Part shown: positions 47,268-59,739 of the stretch, piece by piece
How positions within the stretch are numbered: the stretch's first letter is position 1
Layout of the letters: each line of letters begins with the position of its first letter
NCBI GenBank assembly: GCA_008508345.1
Contig: QNGE01000102.1
Location: 219,849-283,848 of the forward strand
Direction of reading: 5' to 3'
DNA length: 64,000 bases
Origin: Paragonimus westermani
Taxonomy: Eukaryota > Platyhelminthes > Trematoda > Plagiorchiida > Troglotrematidae
Translations under genes and position numbers: made by a program
The notes under the pieces: model-generated
Told to the model about the DNA's origin: nothing
The model's input: only the letters and a program-made list of their open reading frames with translations
Databases searched by the model: none

Positions 47268-50200
47268 TTTGGACCATCATGTCATCAACCATTTGTTTGT
47301 AAACAATCCATGTGTGCAGAAAGGTAATATCTCTGGGATTTTCTCATGCTATAGTGATCGCACCCGCGGTGGACAACAATAACTGTGAATTCGCATCAGG
47401 TTTCCTGCGAGGAGCAGTTCACAGATATCCTTGTTATAAAATTGTGTGGAAAAGGATTTCCTCTTTTAGTTTGTGGGCAGTGGTACACTGGGAAGTATTT
47501 TGAAAGTTCTGTCGGGAAATTGTTAGTAGTTGCGTTGTATCTTTTGTTTAATTTTTTTGGAACGGTATTCAAGCAATGTAACTCCAAAACTGCTAGTTGC
47601 ACGCGAATAAAATATGCAATAATGGAACTGAACGTTACAACGGAGAACATCAAGGCAATTGAACCGAATCCCGATGTTTATGAATGTATCCATAAGATAT
47701 AAGTTTAGAAAGTATTCAATTGAAGCATCAGACTATTCTAATGTTGAATGGTGCGAACGGTCTTCTTCTGATAGGTCTTAATTTGAAATTGGAAACAACA
47801 CCTAGACAGAATGGTAGAACTCCAGAATGATTACAGTTCAACACAAGATTCACTCACCATTATACCAAACACGACGTTAGGAAATTGAGTGAAATACTTT
47901 TCACCAATTCAATCACGTCTTTCTTACTGTACAATACGAGGGCTCGATGACAGGTTGCTAACGCATGTTGACCTTGAAGCCGCCATTCAACCAGTCAAAA
48001 TGGTGTATCTGGTGAGAAGCAATTCCTTCACGGCGCGAACCTAACGAGAATTGATATGCCTGTAGTTGACAGCCAAATACCACCAATTAGACTTTCCAGT
48101 TCATTAGTTACTCACCAAAATTTGTTCGTGTCTACCGGGTAATCCACTAACAATCTGATGTTGATAAATCATGTACAAACGTACTAGCTTAGTGTACTTT
48201 TAAGCGCTTTGGTTAGTAGCTGATTGTGGGCTTGTGCACGTGAACAACAAAGTCTTAAATGCCATCATATTTTGCACTGGACAACAATGTGCTTCGCTTT
48301 TCGTCTCTTGGGGGGTGTTCATTGTACTCAGATATGTCACTGAATATATGCAAGTCACAAAGTCAGTCACGTGAAAAATTGCATGGTTGGTGAGGCTCGA
48401 CTGTCAGCCCGGAGAGTAGTGGATGGAATTTTTGTTTGAAACTCCGTTTCATGCTAACTTGGACGTGTGTGTGTAATGACCACTCTGACACTGGATAAGA
48501 TACAGTCAAAGGTACTCATTCACCGTATGATTATTGTTGACAGCTTGAGTGCCATAACGAGGTCAGAGCCAGTATCCGCTCTCACCTTGGTGAATCCAAA
48601 ACACACCTGATGATCGGGTGCAGATGGAAGTACTAACGTTTTGTCAACATTCCATTTACCCAACGTTTGTACCACAAACAGAGGCAGCTTTGTACTTATA
48701 AAGGACCGTTTGGACTATGCTTGTTCAAGCCTGGTCACTCTACGCTCTTTGTGTCTATCCGATATTGGCCACACGGCTAGAAACGTTGATTATGCACACT
48801 CACTATTGCATACACCCATCAAAGTTAGTGTGTAGTTGCTTGCGCTCGTTCGGTAGTTACGTTTGTGAATAAATCTCGAATATCGTTCCAGTCTGGTACT
48901 ACAGCGACTGGTAAAACGTCATATTGTCGCTTACCCATGTAGCCGTCCGAAGTCGTCCATATTACCATAACCTCTCTCATTTAAGTAAGTAACTTCAGAC
49001 TGGTTACTGACCTCAGACTAATGGTTTGCGCCCCCGATATTAGGTGAGCAGCGCAAAAGAAACAAGCCTTATCACTAAGTTTGCGTCGTAAAATTAACAT
49101 CCTTAAACACAAATGTCATACTTGCGAACAATCTGTCACGTAGTAAGCTCTCTTCAACCAGCTGGCATGAAGAAGGCAATTTCTTGTAACTTTCTCAGGT
49201 GCACAGGATCAAACAATAATTCTGGTTGTTAATACGAAATTCGAGTTCCAGTTTCTTCATACTGATGGAGTTCGCCCGAATTAGCTTGATCCACTTTTGC
49301 AAAAAAACAACAAATGTCCGCATTAATATGACTCCCTTTTCAGTGATGTTATTTAACGCAGAAGAATTTTGTGACAAACTAGTTTACGATAAATCATTAC
49401 AGTAAGTAATTTTCAAAACTACAGACCAACCGTCTGACTTGTCGTCACATGAATTTCATTCATATTTGAATGTTCTTGTTGTTTTGACTCAATAAAATAT
49501 GCGTCCCGAAATCGACCTTTTTCCATTTCGTGGTCTGTAGAAAACACTTGTAAAATCGACTGCACATAGATGACGTATTGGTTGCCGAGAACAGATTTTA
49601 AAAAACTGATGAAAGTAATTGAAAATACCAAATGAAACATACCAGTGATGAGCTGCGACTGAAGCAACGTTTGAGACCGGTACACCTTTTCTAACGTAGC
49701 CTAGTGAAACGTTTTTGTGGGTGCGAAGGTTGCGGCCACATGTTGATGGTGCCTAGTGTATTGCGGCAAAAACCACAGAATGTCCACCAGCCACCCAAAA
49801 CGTGGTTTGACAGGGCGGAAGAAAACTGTGGTATCAACGTGGTTGGATTAGTCCCGACGATGGGTTTACCGACTGGAGTTAACGGGTTAGTTATAGAAAC
49901 AGCCTCCGAGATTCTCTGATAATTCAGATTTTTGTTCATCACTAATTGTAGATGAACGTTTCGGTGTGAAGATTTGGTCATGCTTAATTTGTAGTCTGTG
50001 GCCCAGTGGTCACTACCAGTCTTCGAGGGATATGGACTGAACACCGAGTCCCGAATTACCAATCACCTCAACAAGACCGGGACTGGAATCTTTAGGGTTC
50101 AACAGGAAAATCCAGGTGACTGCGAAAGCTGAAACCAAATGTGGCTGCCGTCCAAGTGATCAATCCATGGTTGTATAGCAACTGATAATAACTCACTTTA

Positions 50201-52380
50201 TAGGACGGTTCCGATTGCGACCGAATGGTACCTTACTATAAAGATTCCGATAACGTCCATTCAAACGTTTTTCAGTCACTAACCTGGCTGTTGACTATAT
50301 CTCCTAGACAAACCAGAATTACCCAGATGAGGGCCTTACATAGAGGCTTTTTTTTGTGTGCGTCGCATCATTAAACTTCATTGAATTAGTGTGAAACAAC
50401 ATACTCAACGCAGGATCATTATCACTAATATTTACTTAGATGAATATGTGGGATGATGGATATGGAGAAGGATGTGACGTTAGACGCCAGTAGGGGTAGT
50501 TGCGGGAATCGTATGAGAGCTCTAGACTTTAATTTATTCACGTGGATTACTTAGTGTTTGGTCTATAGCAGGACACAAGGTTATTGCGCGTGTTAGTCTA
50601 TGCAACCACAGTCGTACCATACTTTGACCGATTAAAGTTTGTGAACGAATTGTACTGTTGGCAAGAAAAACCTTTCGGAAAAATGCATATTGCATTTCAG
50701 TGAGGCGCAACTCAACGCATTGTTTTCTGGCGGTAAGAATATCTGAAAACAGTGCCAACTTCGTCATTGTGAATTCATTCACAGAACTGCATGTCTGTAT
50801 TGGAGGACTGAGTGTAGCCGATTTGCAGTCGCGGATCTTTATTACTCAACAGAACACTACTCGCGGTACTTGACTGAAATTGTGGACCAGTTCTGATTAA
50901 AAAAAGTCAATTTCGAGTTGTGTGTATTTATCGTAAATGGATCGAGTGAAGATTCTACTCAACTGTGAAAGTTGAAGTACGCTACTCCTCGTGTTCTGGT
51001 AGTTGCCAGAAATCTTCCCGCACGATTTCAACTGATTGCCTAATCTAGCCGCGTACTTGATTCTTTTCAGCATACGTAATCGGTCTACGACGTTGAACAT
51101 GCTGTTTAGGTATGATGCGCATCCGTACACCAGTGCCCGATTGAACGACTTATACCGGCTAGCGCTAGGGGTGCGACAAATACTGGCATCAGTCCTAAAC
51201 AAGTTTTACTGAGTGAAGCACCTAACTCAACCTGTAGGCTAAAGTACGTTGTTTAACGGGCACGCAGCATTCGGTCAGCACAAGAATACATCCTACTGAT
51301 GAGCTTGAACGAAAGTGCAACTCGGCTTTATTGCCAAAGAAGTTAGCCGAAGAGCTTGTCCGAATAGGAGGACTGTAATTAACTGTAAGTGGTGTTCAGC
51401 TTGTACGCGTTAATGTTTATTCCAGCATGGTTGCCCTGTTTAACTCGGATTCATCCCCATGAAGTTCCGTTGTTATTCTACTGATATCTGATAGTAATGC
51501 CACACTTATGGTTCCTACCTACCTTTCCGCATATTTACTAATGACTTCCTATTGGCTGAATAACCGGTTTTTACGTGTTCCAAAAACGGTTTTTAACGTT
51601 TACCCCTATCACAAAACTAACCTAACTGAAAGTGTCACAGAGAATGTGTTGACAAACATTCCGTCGTATAACTCTCAACATATCCGCTAACCAGTTGTTA
51701 AATTAATGTACATATAAAGATAAGCTGATTTTGTACGACGTGGCCCTGTTGGGTTAGTCAGCTCGGAGAAGTAAGAATCTGATTACTGGCAAGCCCCTTT
51801 TTTTGTCATTTATTTGTGGTTTACCTTTTGTTGTATGCTACTGCTTGAAAGCATCAATAACATTTTTCCGACCTAGTCAGATCTGTTTAGTATCTTTGTC
51901 TCGACATCACTGTTCGGTTACGTGTGTACGATTCAATCACGTGTATATTATGTTTTCGTTTTATCATTTGTTGCCACACTAAAATGGGTGTCATTTTAAC
52001 ATATCAGGTTTGAACCACCAAAGTTTGCTATCTATGATATTTTCTATGTTTGTTTTGAAGAACGTCAAGCAAGTGTGCTAAAATAATTTTTAAATTAATC
52101 ACGATGTTTCATTGTTGATATCTAGTCATGGTTACAATATAATAACCACAATATTGGCTCACTCACCTGTTTGTTCGTTTGTTTATTTGTTTCTGTGTGT
52201 TTAGTAAGACTGTCTGCATTCTCTGCCTGCTTGTTTAATAGCACAATTGTTGACTCAATAACCGATTGCTCATTGCAGTAACATCGTTTAAGGAATAGTT
52301 GATGTTTAATTGCTTGTCATAAAAACATTCTAGGTTTTAGTTTCCCTCACAGTGCTAACTCATTTTTCCTTCTCCTCTTC
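47268..52380. other. Intronic/non-genic stretch
   Basis: No exon identified. SINE-tail-like fragments occur at about 49715-49745 and 50105-50150 (TGCGAAGGTTGCGGCC, TGCGAAAGCTGAAACC), forward strand. The ORF pair at 49691-50062 is not recognised. Confidence 0.35.
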
Positions 52381-52396
52381 CCTGCTTTGCGTTTAG
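52381..52396 (+). other. Splice acceptor of PLDLS exon
   Basis: A pyrimidine-rich tract from about 52363 ends in GCGTTTAG (AG at 52395-52396). Phase 0 with respect to the long downstream ORF. Confidence 0.65.
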
Positions 52397-53710
52397 CTCC
52401 AAACAATATCCATGCGACAACATACGAAAAATACGGGAACTGATAGTTCTGAAAACGGAAGAACTCAAATACTCGAAAATCCAAACTACAGTCTAGAGTC
52501 AGTAGAGAATAAACTAGAGCCGATCGATTCAACCTGTTTGAATCAAATCGGCGTAAACATGGATTTAAACACAGCTCCTGACCCAGCAGCACTTGTAAGA
52601 CTTTCTCTGTGGATGAGAATGTTCGGTGGTCACCTGACCGGTGAAAAGCTGATGGAAATGAGAAGTCATTTTTTAAAGACTTTGCAGCCAAACAATGAGA
52701 GGTTGGCTGCTTCAAATACTCATTCCTTGTGTTGTTCAAAAAGACTTCCTGGAACATCAATTTCATTGAAATCGGATTTCTTGGGATCTGGGCTAAAGTC
52801 TCATTTACTGGAATCAGAAAACCATGATGGACCGGATCAGAATAATCAACAGCTGATTAACTTCGACAATTTTCCCTATCAGAATGCAATTGTGACGTTT
52901 CCATCATTTCAACCAAGGTCCACAATATCGCTCATGAAACCGAACATTCAGCCATGTCAAAGTCATGTTCAGTTAGCAACAGATAGCCTATTCAGTTGTG
53001 GCTTGGAAAATTTAAAAATAACTTCACCAGAGTTATTAAGGTCTCACCAGAATAGGCATGAAGTAGACGCCAAATCGCTGATGGATCCACTAACTATACA
53101 TTCGACACCTTGGTTCGCACCACTGAATTGGCAAACGATGTCATGTCCCAACGCAACAGGATTTGGGCAGGGAAGTGGCAAACCAAAAGGAAATGTGCAC
53201 ATCGTATCCCCGGGAGTATCCGTGACATCAAAATCTAAAATATCAACAGAAAAGACAGAGAGTAGCCATTGGACTCTCTCCAATGGTGCGACACACCCAT
53301 TAGATCTTAGTTTCAAAACCTCCGCTGAAAATGACGGTGTGCAATCAATGAAGGACTTGCGTTCAAACATCATCAGACAAGAAAACCATTCAACCGAAAA
53401 TAACCTAAACCCTGTCAGATTGCGCCCATTCTGTGAGAATCTTCCAATACACGCACACTCAAAACAGTTTCATAGAAAAAGTTCTTGCCCTACATCATCA
53501 GTATATAACGCAGAGCACGGGTCCACTGAATTGTACCAACGGAATTCAGAGAGTATCGGTTTGTCCGAAGGGATCACCACGAGTTGCTGTACATCAGATA
53601 CATTTTCTAGACGCAAACGAAGCCGACCAAGTCAACTGTCCTTGGACGCGTGTTTGGCAAGTTTTCCCAATGAAGCTTTTACTTCCTTCACAAACAGAGT
53701 TTGCAGTTAG
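52397..53710 (+). CDS. Nuclear protein exon with CtBP-binding motif, terminal
   Basis: 437 codons from the acceptor to a TAG, the longest open frame in the window. The frame is open upstream of the first Met (52412), so it reads as a 3' exon. It has a helical-looking segment LVRLSLWMRMFGGHLTGEKL (about residues 62-81 from that Met). Much of the rest is Ser/Asn-rich and probably disordered. PLDLS at residues 296-300 (53297-53311) fits the P-x-D-L-S motif that docks the corepressor CtBP. RRKRSRP at 400-406 is a plausible nuclear localisation signal. No DNA-binding domain is present here. With the upstream BED exon it would make a DNA-binding repressor, but that joint is inferred only from strand and phase. 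A separate gene cannot be excluded. Confidence 0.75.
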   Translation, partial: LQTISMRQHTKNTGTDSSENGRTQILENPNYSLESVENKLEPIDSTCLNQIGVNMDLNTAPDPAALVRLSLWMRMFGGHLTGEKLMEMRSHFLKTLQPNNERLAASNTHSLCCSKRLPGTSISLKSDFLGSGLKSHLLESENHDGPDQNNQQLINFDNFPYQNAIVTFPSFQPRSTISLMKPNIQPCQSHVQLATDSLFSCGLENLKITSPELLRSHQNRHEVDAKSLMDPLTIHSTPWFAPLNWQTMSCPNATGFGQGSGKPKGNVHIVSPGVSVTSKSKISTEKTESSHWTLSNGATHPLDLSFKTSAENDGVQSMKDLRSNIIRQENHSTENNLNPVRLRPFCENLPIHAHSKQFHRKSSCPTSSVYNAEHGSTELYQRNSESIGLSEGITTSCCTSDTFSRRKRSRPSQLSLDACLASFPNEAFTSFTNRVCS

Positions 53711-53900
53711 ATTAGCTGTTTTGTGCCGTGTATACGGTTAACCAACACGAACTTGACACGTCGCGAATGTTAACTCATTGTAACAGTAATGTTGTGATAA
53801 TTATACCAAAGTCCCGATAATCTCTTAACACATGCGATTAGGCTTGAAGATCGTTGGAAGATAGAATTTAGTTCATTGATTTGTATATCACTACCAAGGT

Positions 53901-53989
53901 AATAAATTCGCCTATGGTCAACAAGTTCCGTTAACTTTTTGTCAGCTCAACGATACCTTGTTAACACCATATTTAAATGTTCGAATAAA
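53901..53989 (+). promoter_or_regulatory. Candidate polyadenylation signals
   Basis: AATAAA at 53901-53906 and again at 53984-53989, about 190 and 275 bases after the stop. This is consistent with 53710 being the true end of the coding sequence. Confidence 0.5.
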
Positions 53990-56900
53990 TCGTTTTAAGT
54001 AGACAGTTGAGGAAATTAGACGGAATGTCAGTATCACACCATGTAGACCTACCATCTGTCATGATAAATTACATAAAGGGGGCCGAATGATTCGGATCAA
54101 TTTCAGTTTGTTGTAGTACACAAGAAGCAGTTGGGTTTGGTTTCGTACTTATGCATCATATGATCATATGATTGTACACGTTTCACTAGGCTATTTGTGA
54201 TATGCCTACTGGTAAGCTGCCCCGGTTAAACTGTGGTATTTTGAAATGACTTCGGATGGATGGTCAACCTAAAAGTTGCTCCTGGGTTTAGCGTGGGTTA
54301 TCGCCGGAACAAGAGTAGATGAGGCCATCATATAATTTTTGTGCATAAAAATTTGTTCTACATGTAACAAGTGGTGCAACTGTGATATCACAACGGATTC
54401 CCTAAATAAAAGACCCGTTTGAGATTTAACAATGTCTGATAGGAAAAAACTTGAGACCTTTACACACCAACGTGAAATTACACAAGCAATCTAAATGGCT
54501 GGTGCGACGCTGAATTCGGCGCACGCGGGAACATCCAATTACTGCTTACTGGGGATCAAACATCTGTTGTGAAAAAGAACGAAGATCCTGCTTTAACATT
54601 TTTAGGCAATTTGTTTGACCGAACGTTAGATATTCATGGCAACATGTGACAGGCTAACAGAAATGCGGTGGCAGTCTATGACATGTTTCTAGCAGACTAT
54701 TTCTTGTCATTCGAAACGTATATTTAGAGTTGCACGAGTCCACTCTCAATCACTCTTCTCCGGAAGTGGCAATGATGGATAGAGCTGGCCTTATCTTCTC
54801 AAAGCTGGTGTTCCGTTCACTCCCACACAACATCTTTGCAAATAGCACCCACTCATTTCAGATGCCACTTAAAAATACCATAATTGTTTCCAGTTGTTTA
54901 ATGAAAGTCCACCGAAATTTACGCGTATTCCACGTAAAAGTTAAGGACAATTACAACGGTTAACACAGATGTTTAAATACTACATTAATCCCATCTTGAA
55001 GAATAACCACATGTACACTGTCCAAAATAAAGTAAACGACTTAGATCGCGATCATGGTAGGCGGGCGTCCACAAGACACGTGAACGTCCTTGACGTCAAA
55101 ACTTATTGTGTTTAATCCAACAATGTTCCAATCAGTTAACAGTAGCATTAACCTAACTAAATTCGAGTGGTTTACGTTTCTCCCAAATCCTCCCATCAGA
55201 GGTACAATATACAATCCTTGTTCGGCTAATCCATTCCGATCATCCGATCTCCCGAAATGCCCTCACTAGCATTACCCACCGGCTCATGGTTGTTATTTTC
55301 ATTCCAACTTCTTCGATGTATGTTCAACCCCCCTCCATCGTACGTACAAATATTCTCTCAGTGCCTAGCTACTGGTAGGTAACTTGCTGGGGTAGTTTGA
55401 GCTTACGGTTTTTCAAAACAGAACACCTGTCCCACTTTTTATGCTACTCTGGAACGCGGTCGTTCACATATACACATAAACCAAAAAAGTTTCAGCTCCC
55501 AAAACGTATCGGACCTAATCAACCACATCGGTTTGTGTAGCAAGAGCTACCACTTCGTTCTCTGATTACTTCAATAACATGTTGCAACAGACCCTTAATT
55601 GGTTTATTGATTAGGGTAGGTGGGGCACTGTTTCGGGCCAGTACTTCGTTTAGACTGACAGAACATAACTGGAATATTAGCACTTTTAGTTTCTGACTTA
55701 AGGTTTTGAGACGGTCTAGCTTTGGCAAAGGTACTGTCCAGGAAATGAAATGCAGGTTCGAACTAACTGACCATTATTAAGCTAGGTGATAATTCTGACT
55801 TACCAGTATTTCATCTGGTAGAGTCTAGGTTGCCTAGTGGCGTGAGGATCCTGTTACTCGTTTGAAAGTAACGGAAACCAGCCATTTGTTGAAAATGAGT
55901 ATCATCTAACGAAAAATTGTAATGCTGTCCTGTTGATATCAACATCTCCCCCTCCCCACAGTCCACATCAATAGGGAAAGTGAAGATGTTGTAGCACGTT
56001 TCTCCGATGAAAATTCTGTTCACCATCAACAACTTACTCCCTTTGTTCAACCACCTCACACAGTGCGCATACGTCGCATCCACCATCTCCAGCAGCGGCT
56101 TGCGTGAACTCGTCTATCAGGATTTGACCTGTCGTTTTCAAACTTTGGGGTCACACATCACAGTGCCACAGATCACGATTACGCCGCATATAATGTACCA
56201 TGGTACATTTCAGTAGTGCCCTCTTGTGGATTTCGCTTACAAGTTTCTCATCCACCTGAAGTTTGTGTCCTTGTAACTTACACGTCACCAGAATGCACGT
56301 ACAAAACTGGAACCTTTCATAGCTTGTTTATTGTCGGTCCGGAGGTGGATGCGGTCGCTATCATAAGCTCAGGGAGAAGTCGTTCCTTCCCAGTCTATTT
56401 CTGGACCATCTGTTTACAACAGTCCACTTATAATTTCTGTGCTTCTCTCAGACCTACTGGTGCATATTTGTACTATCCTTCTGTCTGCCATCAGTGCGTT
56501 TGAAATTAATGTTCGAAAGAGTCATGTACCACAAAAACGGTCTAGAAAAGATACAGCTATAACATGCAAACAGAAGCCAAGGTGTCAGATACGAAACACG
56601 TGAAAAAATGACAACAATACAGGAATAGAACAAAGTTGTGTTTATGAATAATTATTTTCAATGGACTGCCGACTGTCCGTTTTTCCAACATCATGCGCAA
56701 TGTTGGTGCACTAATCTCACAGATAAGCAGAACAGTAGAACAGTCCTGTACGAAATGCCAAATCAGATTCAATCCGCACGTGCTTAACTAATTTCGGTCG
56801 CATCATACACAGTCTTGTCATGACTACTGGTCATTTATCAGCCGCGTTGACTTGACATTCAGTTAACTTACTCATTTCCACGAACTGACATCATTTATAT

Positions 56901-57960
56901 GAACACTCATATTACATACATTTTCCCGAATATATCGCCTTTATTTTCATGGTGCTTCTGTGTGTACATGCAACACCGTAACTTTGGCGCAGTTGGGTGC
57001 CTGAAAAGTTAACGGAACACTTTGGAAACGACAGGACATCTTCGAAGGTGACCAAGAATTGAGCACTTTCTTATCTAGTGCCGAAACATTCTCGTTTGTG
57101 CTTTAGATAAAGCTTGCAATTAATACTTAGTGGTGGAATAATCTACTGCGCTGGTTAGAGCGAAGTGTTAGCTCAGACAATTTTTTTCCAAATGTTCCCT
57201 GTTGTCAAAAACACTGCTTGATCCTTTAGAATTTTTGAAACCCCGCAACATAATTTTAATGAATGGGCTTCAGTTTTTGTTGATCTGTTAGGGCTTTTGA
57301 CCATTTTTCCAATATCGTATCATGTCCATTTTTTGTTCAGCGAATGATTTCCTTCTAGTTGCCATCCTTATTATTTCGACTAATGCTACCACAGAATCAT
57401 TGAGTCCTAGGTGAGCAGTGTTCATCTTGGCTGTGATATCGTTAGTTTAGAAATACGACTGAAGGTTGTCCATATATTGATTGCTCATACCAGTCCTGTA
57501 CTGTGAAAGTTCGGTTGGTTTAGGTGGATCATCAGGGTATACCAAACCACGGTGGATAAACGGGTATTGTGTCACACTCATCAGCTCGCGGAACCCACCC
57601 TGTGTTTTTACTAACTAATTCATTATTACCAGGCTTTTTTGCTAGGCTATCATTTTAAAAAATCACAACATCGTAGGTGTAGTGCAACTGGAGTACTTTA
57701 CAGTTGGAATGCTCGCGCACGTGATTTCGCCCGTTCATTTTATGGTTGTATGAAAGCACTTAAAAAGTAGTTGTTTCTATCGTGTCAAGTTGTTCTTCCA
57801 TTTTAGTCTCTTTCTGGTAGGATCTGAAGGCGATACGGAGAATGTGACCGTTTATGTCAACCCAATTTAAGTGAATTTTGGTTTAAAACAACATTTAAAC
57901 AAATCGTTTTAAGGACTGCACTATTTTATTAAACAGAGAGCGGACATTCGAAGATTCCCG
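53990..57960. other. Non-genic stretch
   Basis: No gene supported. A small palindrome ATCATATGATCATATGAT lies at 54155-54172. Short ORFs around 55811-56503 lie on both strands and carry no motif. Confidence 0.35.
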
Positions 57961-57974
57961 AAATGAATAATTAC

Positions 57975-58334
57975 GCACTGAAAACGTCAGTTTCTGTATT
58001 CTTGATTGGTGCTACCGCCGAATAGACGAGGGTATCCATGAGAAGTCCGCTAGGACCCACCTTAGCAGACTTTTTTATGTTAAGGATTGAACAGCAGTTA
58101 GTCGCAGACATAGCGAGTCTGCCATACTACAATCGCTACGTTGATGATTCACCAGTGTTCAGTCGTTCCAAACACACAGTAGATAACCTAGCGCGATGCT
58201 CAATTAGTTGTCATTCCAACCTGAAGGCAACATGCGAATTTGAGGCTGATAATTGTTTGCCTTTTCTAGGCATATTCATAAGTCGCCGGGAAGATGGTTC
58301 TATAGGAAATCCACGTGATCCGGTTAATACTTGA
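57975..58334 (+). pseudogene. PLE reverse transcriptase fragment, copy C
   Basis: TENVSF...CYRRIDE, then in a shifted frame GVSMRSPLGPTLADFFM-like motif B (the usual Gly after Met is Arg), YYNRYVDDSPVF (catalytic YVDD intact), and CEFEADNCLPFLGIFISRRE (the F-L-D/G-x-x-I motif after the palm). A stop at 58332-58334 ends this frame. Everything upstream of motif B is missing or unrecognisable. Confidence 0.85.
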
Positions 58335-59030
58335 ACTCTAGTAATTTCACATCGGCCCATCATAAACGAACAATAGTAAATACACTATTCACACGAGCAA
58401 GACAATTCTGTACACAGGATATTCTTGCGAATGAATTAGACTTGATCACATCTGTACTACAATCTAATGGGTATCCAAAGAGGTTCATGGAAAGGCATAG
58501 TAGATCAAGACCACCTTCCAAACAAGTGGCCATAGTGAGAAAAAAGAAGGCTTATATAGAATTGCCTTTTACAGGTGAGTATAGCACGCATCAAACAACT
58601 CCAAGAGTAGTGAATTCGATTGAACAAACACGTAACGCAACGAAACTCTGTGTATTAGCTCAAACCCAGAAACTGCCTGTCCTTTTAATCGAAGATCAGC
58701 CTGTCGGTGCCACGTCACATTGTGTCTACCAGTTTATATGTAACTGCAAAAAAGTTACATAGACGAACCGAGAGGTGTTTGATCTTCAGAGAGAAGGAGC
58801 ACTTGCGCAAATGAGTGCAGAGCTCTGTACTACAGAAGGACGACACAAGCAACCAGCGTCCGCAGTTGCAAGACACCTCCTGACCACTGGTCACGCCACC
58901 GACCCAGTTTTTGCATTCAGATTTCTAGCACTTCATTCCAATCCAAGATTCTTGCGGTTTGCTGAGGCGGCCACAATCAATCGACTGAAGCCAATCCTGT
59001 GTTCAGAAAAAGTTGTTCGTAAACTTGACG
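58331..59030 (+). pseudogene. PLE linker and endonuclease fragment, copy C
   Basis: The linker has HHKRTIVNTLFTRARQFCT and NGYPKRFM, then AYIELPFTGEYS, as in other PLEs. The Cys region reads VYQFICNCKK, after which a TAG and a frame change remove the GIY-YIG core itself. The sequence resumes with ASAVARHLLTTGHATDPVF and AEAATINRLKPILCSEK, carrying the conserved terminal Glu. With the Y-I-G triad lost the nuclease is dead. Confidence 0.83.
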
Positions 59031-59390
59031 TTTCCCTGGACTTAGTGATGTTTCTTAACCCACCGAGTGATTATCCACCCTACCCCCTAACTGTTCCATA
59101 TAAAAAGCCGCTCCATGTTGTAAATTTGCTACTGACGAGTCACGACGAAATGTTTGCATCTAACAGTTTTCGACTTCCAACCATTTTGTTCAAACTTCTG
59201 AAAGAAATGAACTGTTTTAAATTAAATATGTTGAGCTCATTTTATTGTAATTTTCGAAGAATAGTTCGGACAAGAAGCTGTAACTCACGCTCATAATAAA
59301 CCTGGTTCTGCCAGTCTCATGCACCCTATCAGGGAAAATTCTGTTCACTATATTGTAAACAGGATTTCTCCCGTCTTTATCCCTATGCAG

Positions 59391-59732
59391 AATGTGGAAT
59401 ACAATGAAAGCTCGAAATGTCCGAAACCTGAATCCGGTAGCCCACTGATATTCGCGGTGGATCAGCTCAAAATTAGCTCAGACATACAGGGACACGACTA
59501 TCTGACCAACGTTGCAGATTACTGGAGTGAACAGCCACATGACAGCTCTTCGGATCCGCGACGGTCACCTCATGGACCGTGGGAAGACCATCACGCACAG
59601 ACAAAAGAGCCGTTCAAGGTGGTTCCTGACCGAGATGGGAGCTTTTCAATATCGGATTTTCACTACAAGCTGGCCTACTTCCTCATCCGAGATGCCCATC
59701 CGGCAGAAGTTTTGCAAGACTCCGGATTCAAG
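59391..59732 (+). CDS. Candidate internal exon, unrecognised, 114 codons
   Basis: Exactly 342 bases lie between a good acceptor (TTCTCCCGTC...CCCTATGCAG, AG at 59389-59390) and the donor AAG|GTAGAT (GT at 59733-59734). Both ends are phase 0. The frame is fully open with strong purine-N-pyrimidine codon periodicity. The middle is acidic/His-rich (WSEQPHDSSSDPRRSPHGPW), and it ends with a structured-looking YKLAYFLIRDAHPAEVLQD. I do not recognise the family. As a same-strand, phase-0 exon it could be an alternative 3' exon of the BED gene or part of a separate downstream gene. Confidence 0.5.
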
Positions 59733-59739
59733 GTAGATT

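Larger units (their letters stand above)
57970..59130 (+). mobile_element. Penelope-like retroelement, copy C (5'-truncated, broken)
   Basis: Contains the RT from just before motif B through the GIY-YIG endonuclease and the start of the 3' tail, all on the + strand and in at least three frames. It is sequence-divergent from copies A and B. It lies between the PLDLS exon and the candidate exon at 59391. Confidence 0.85.
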
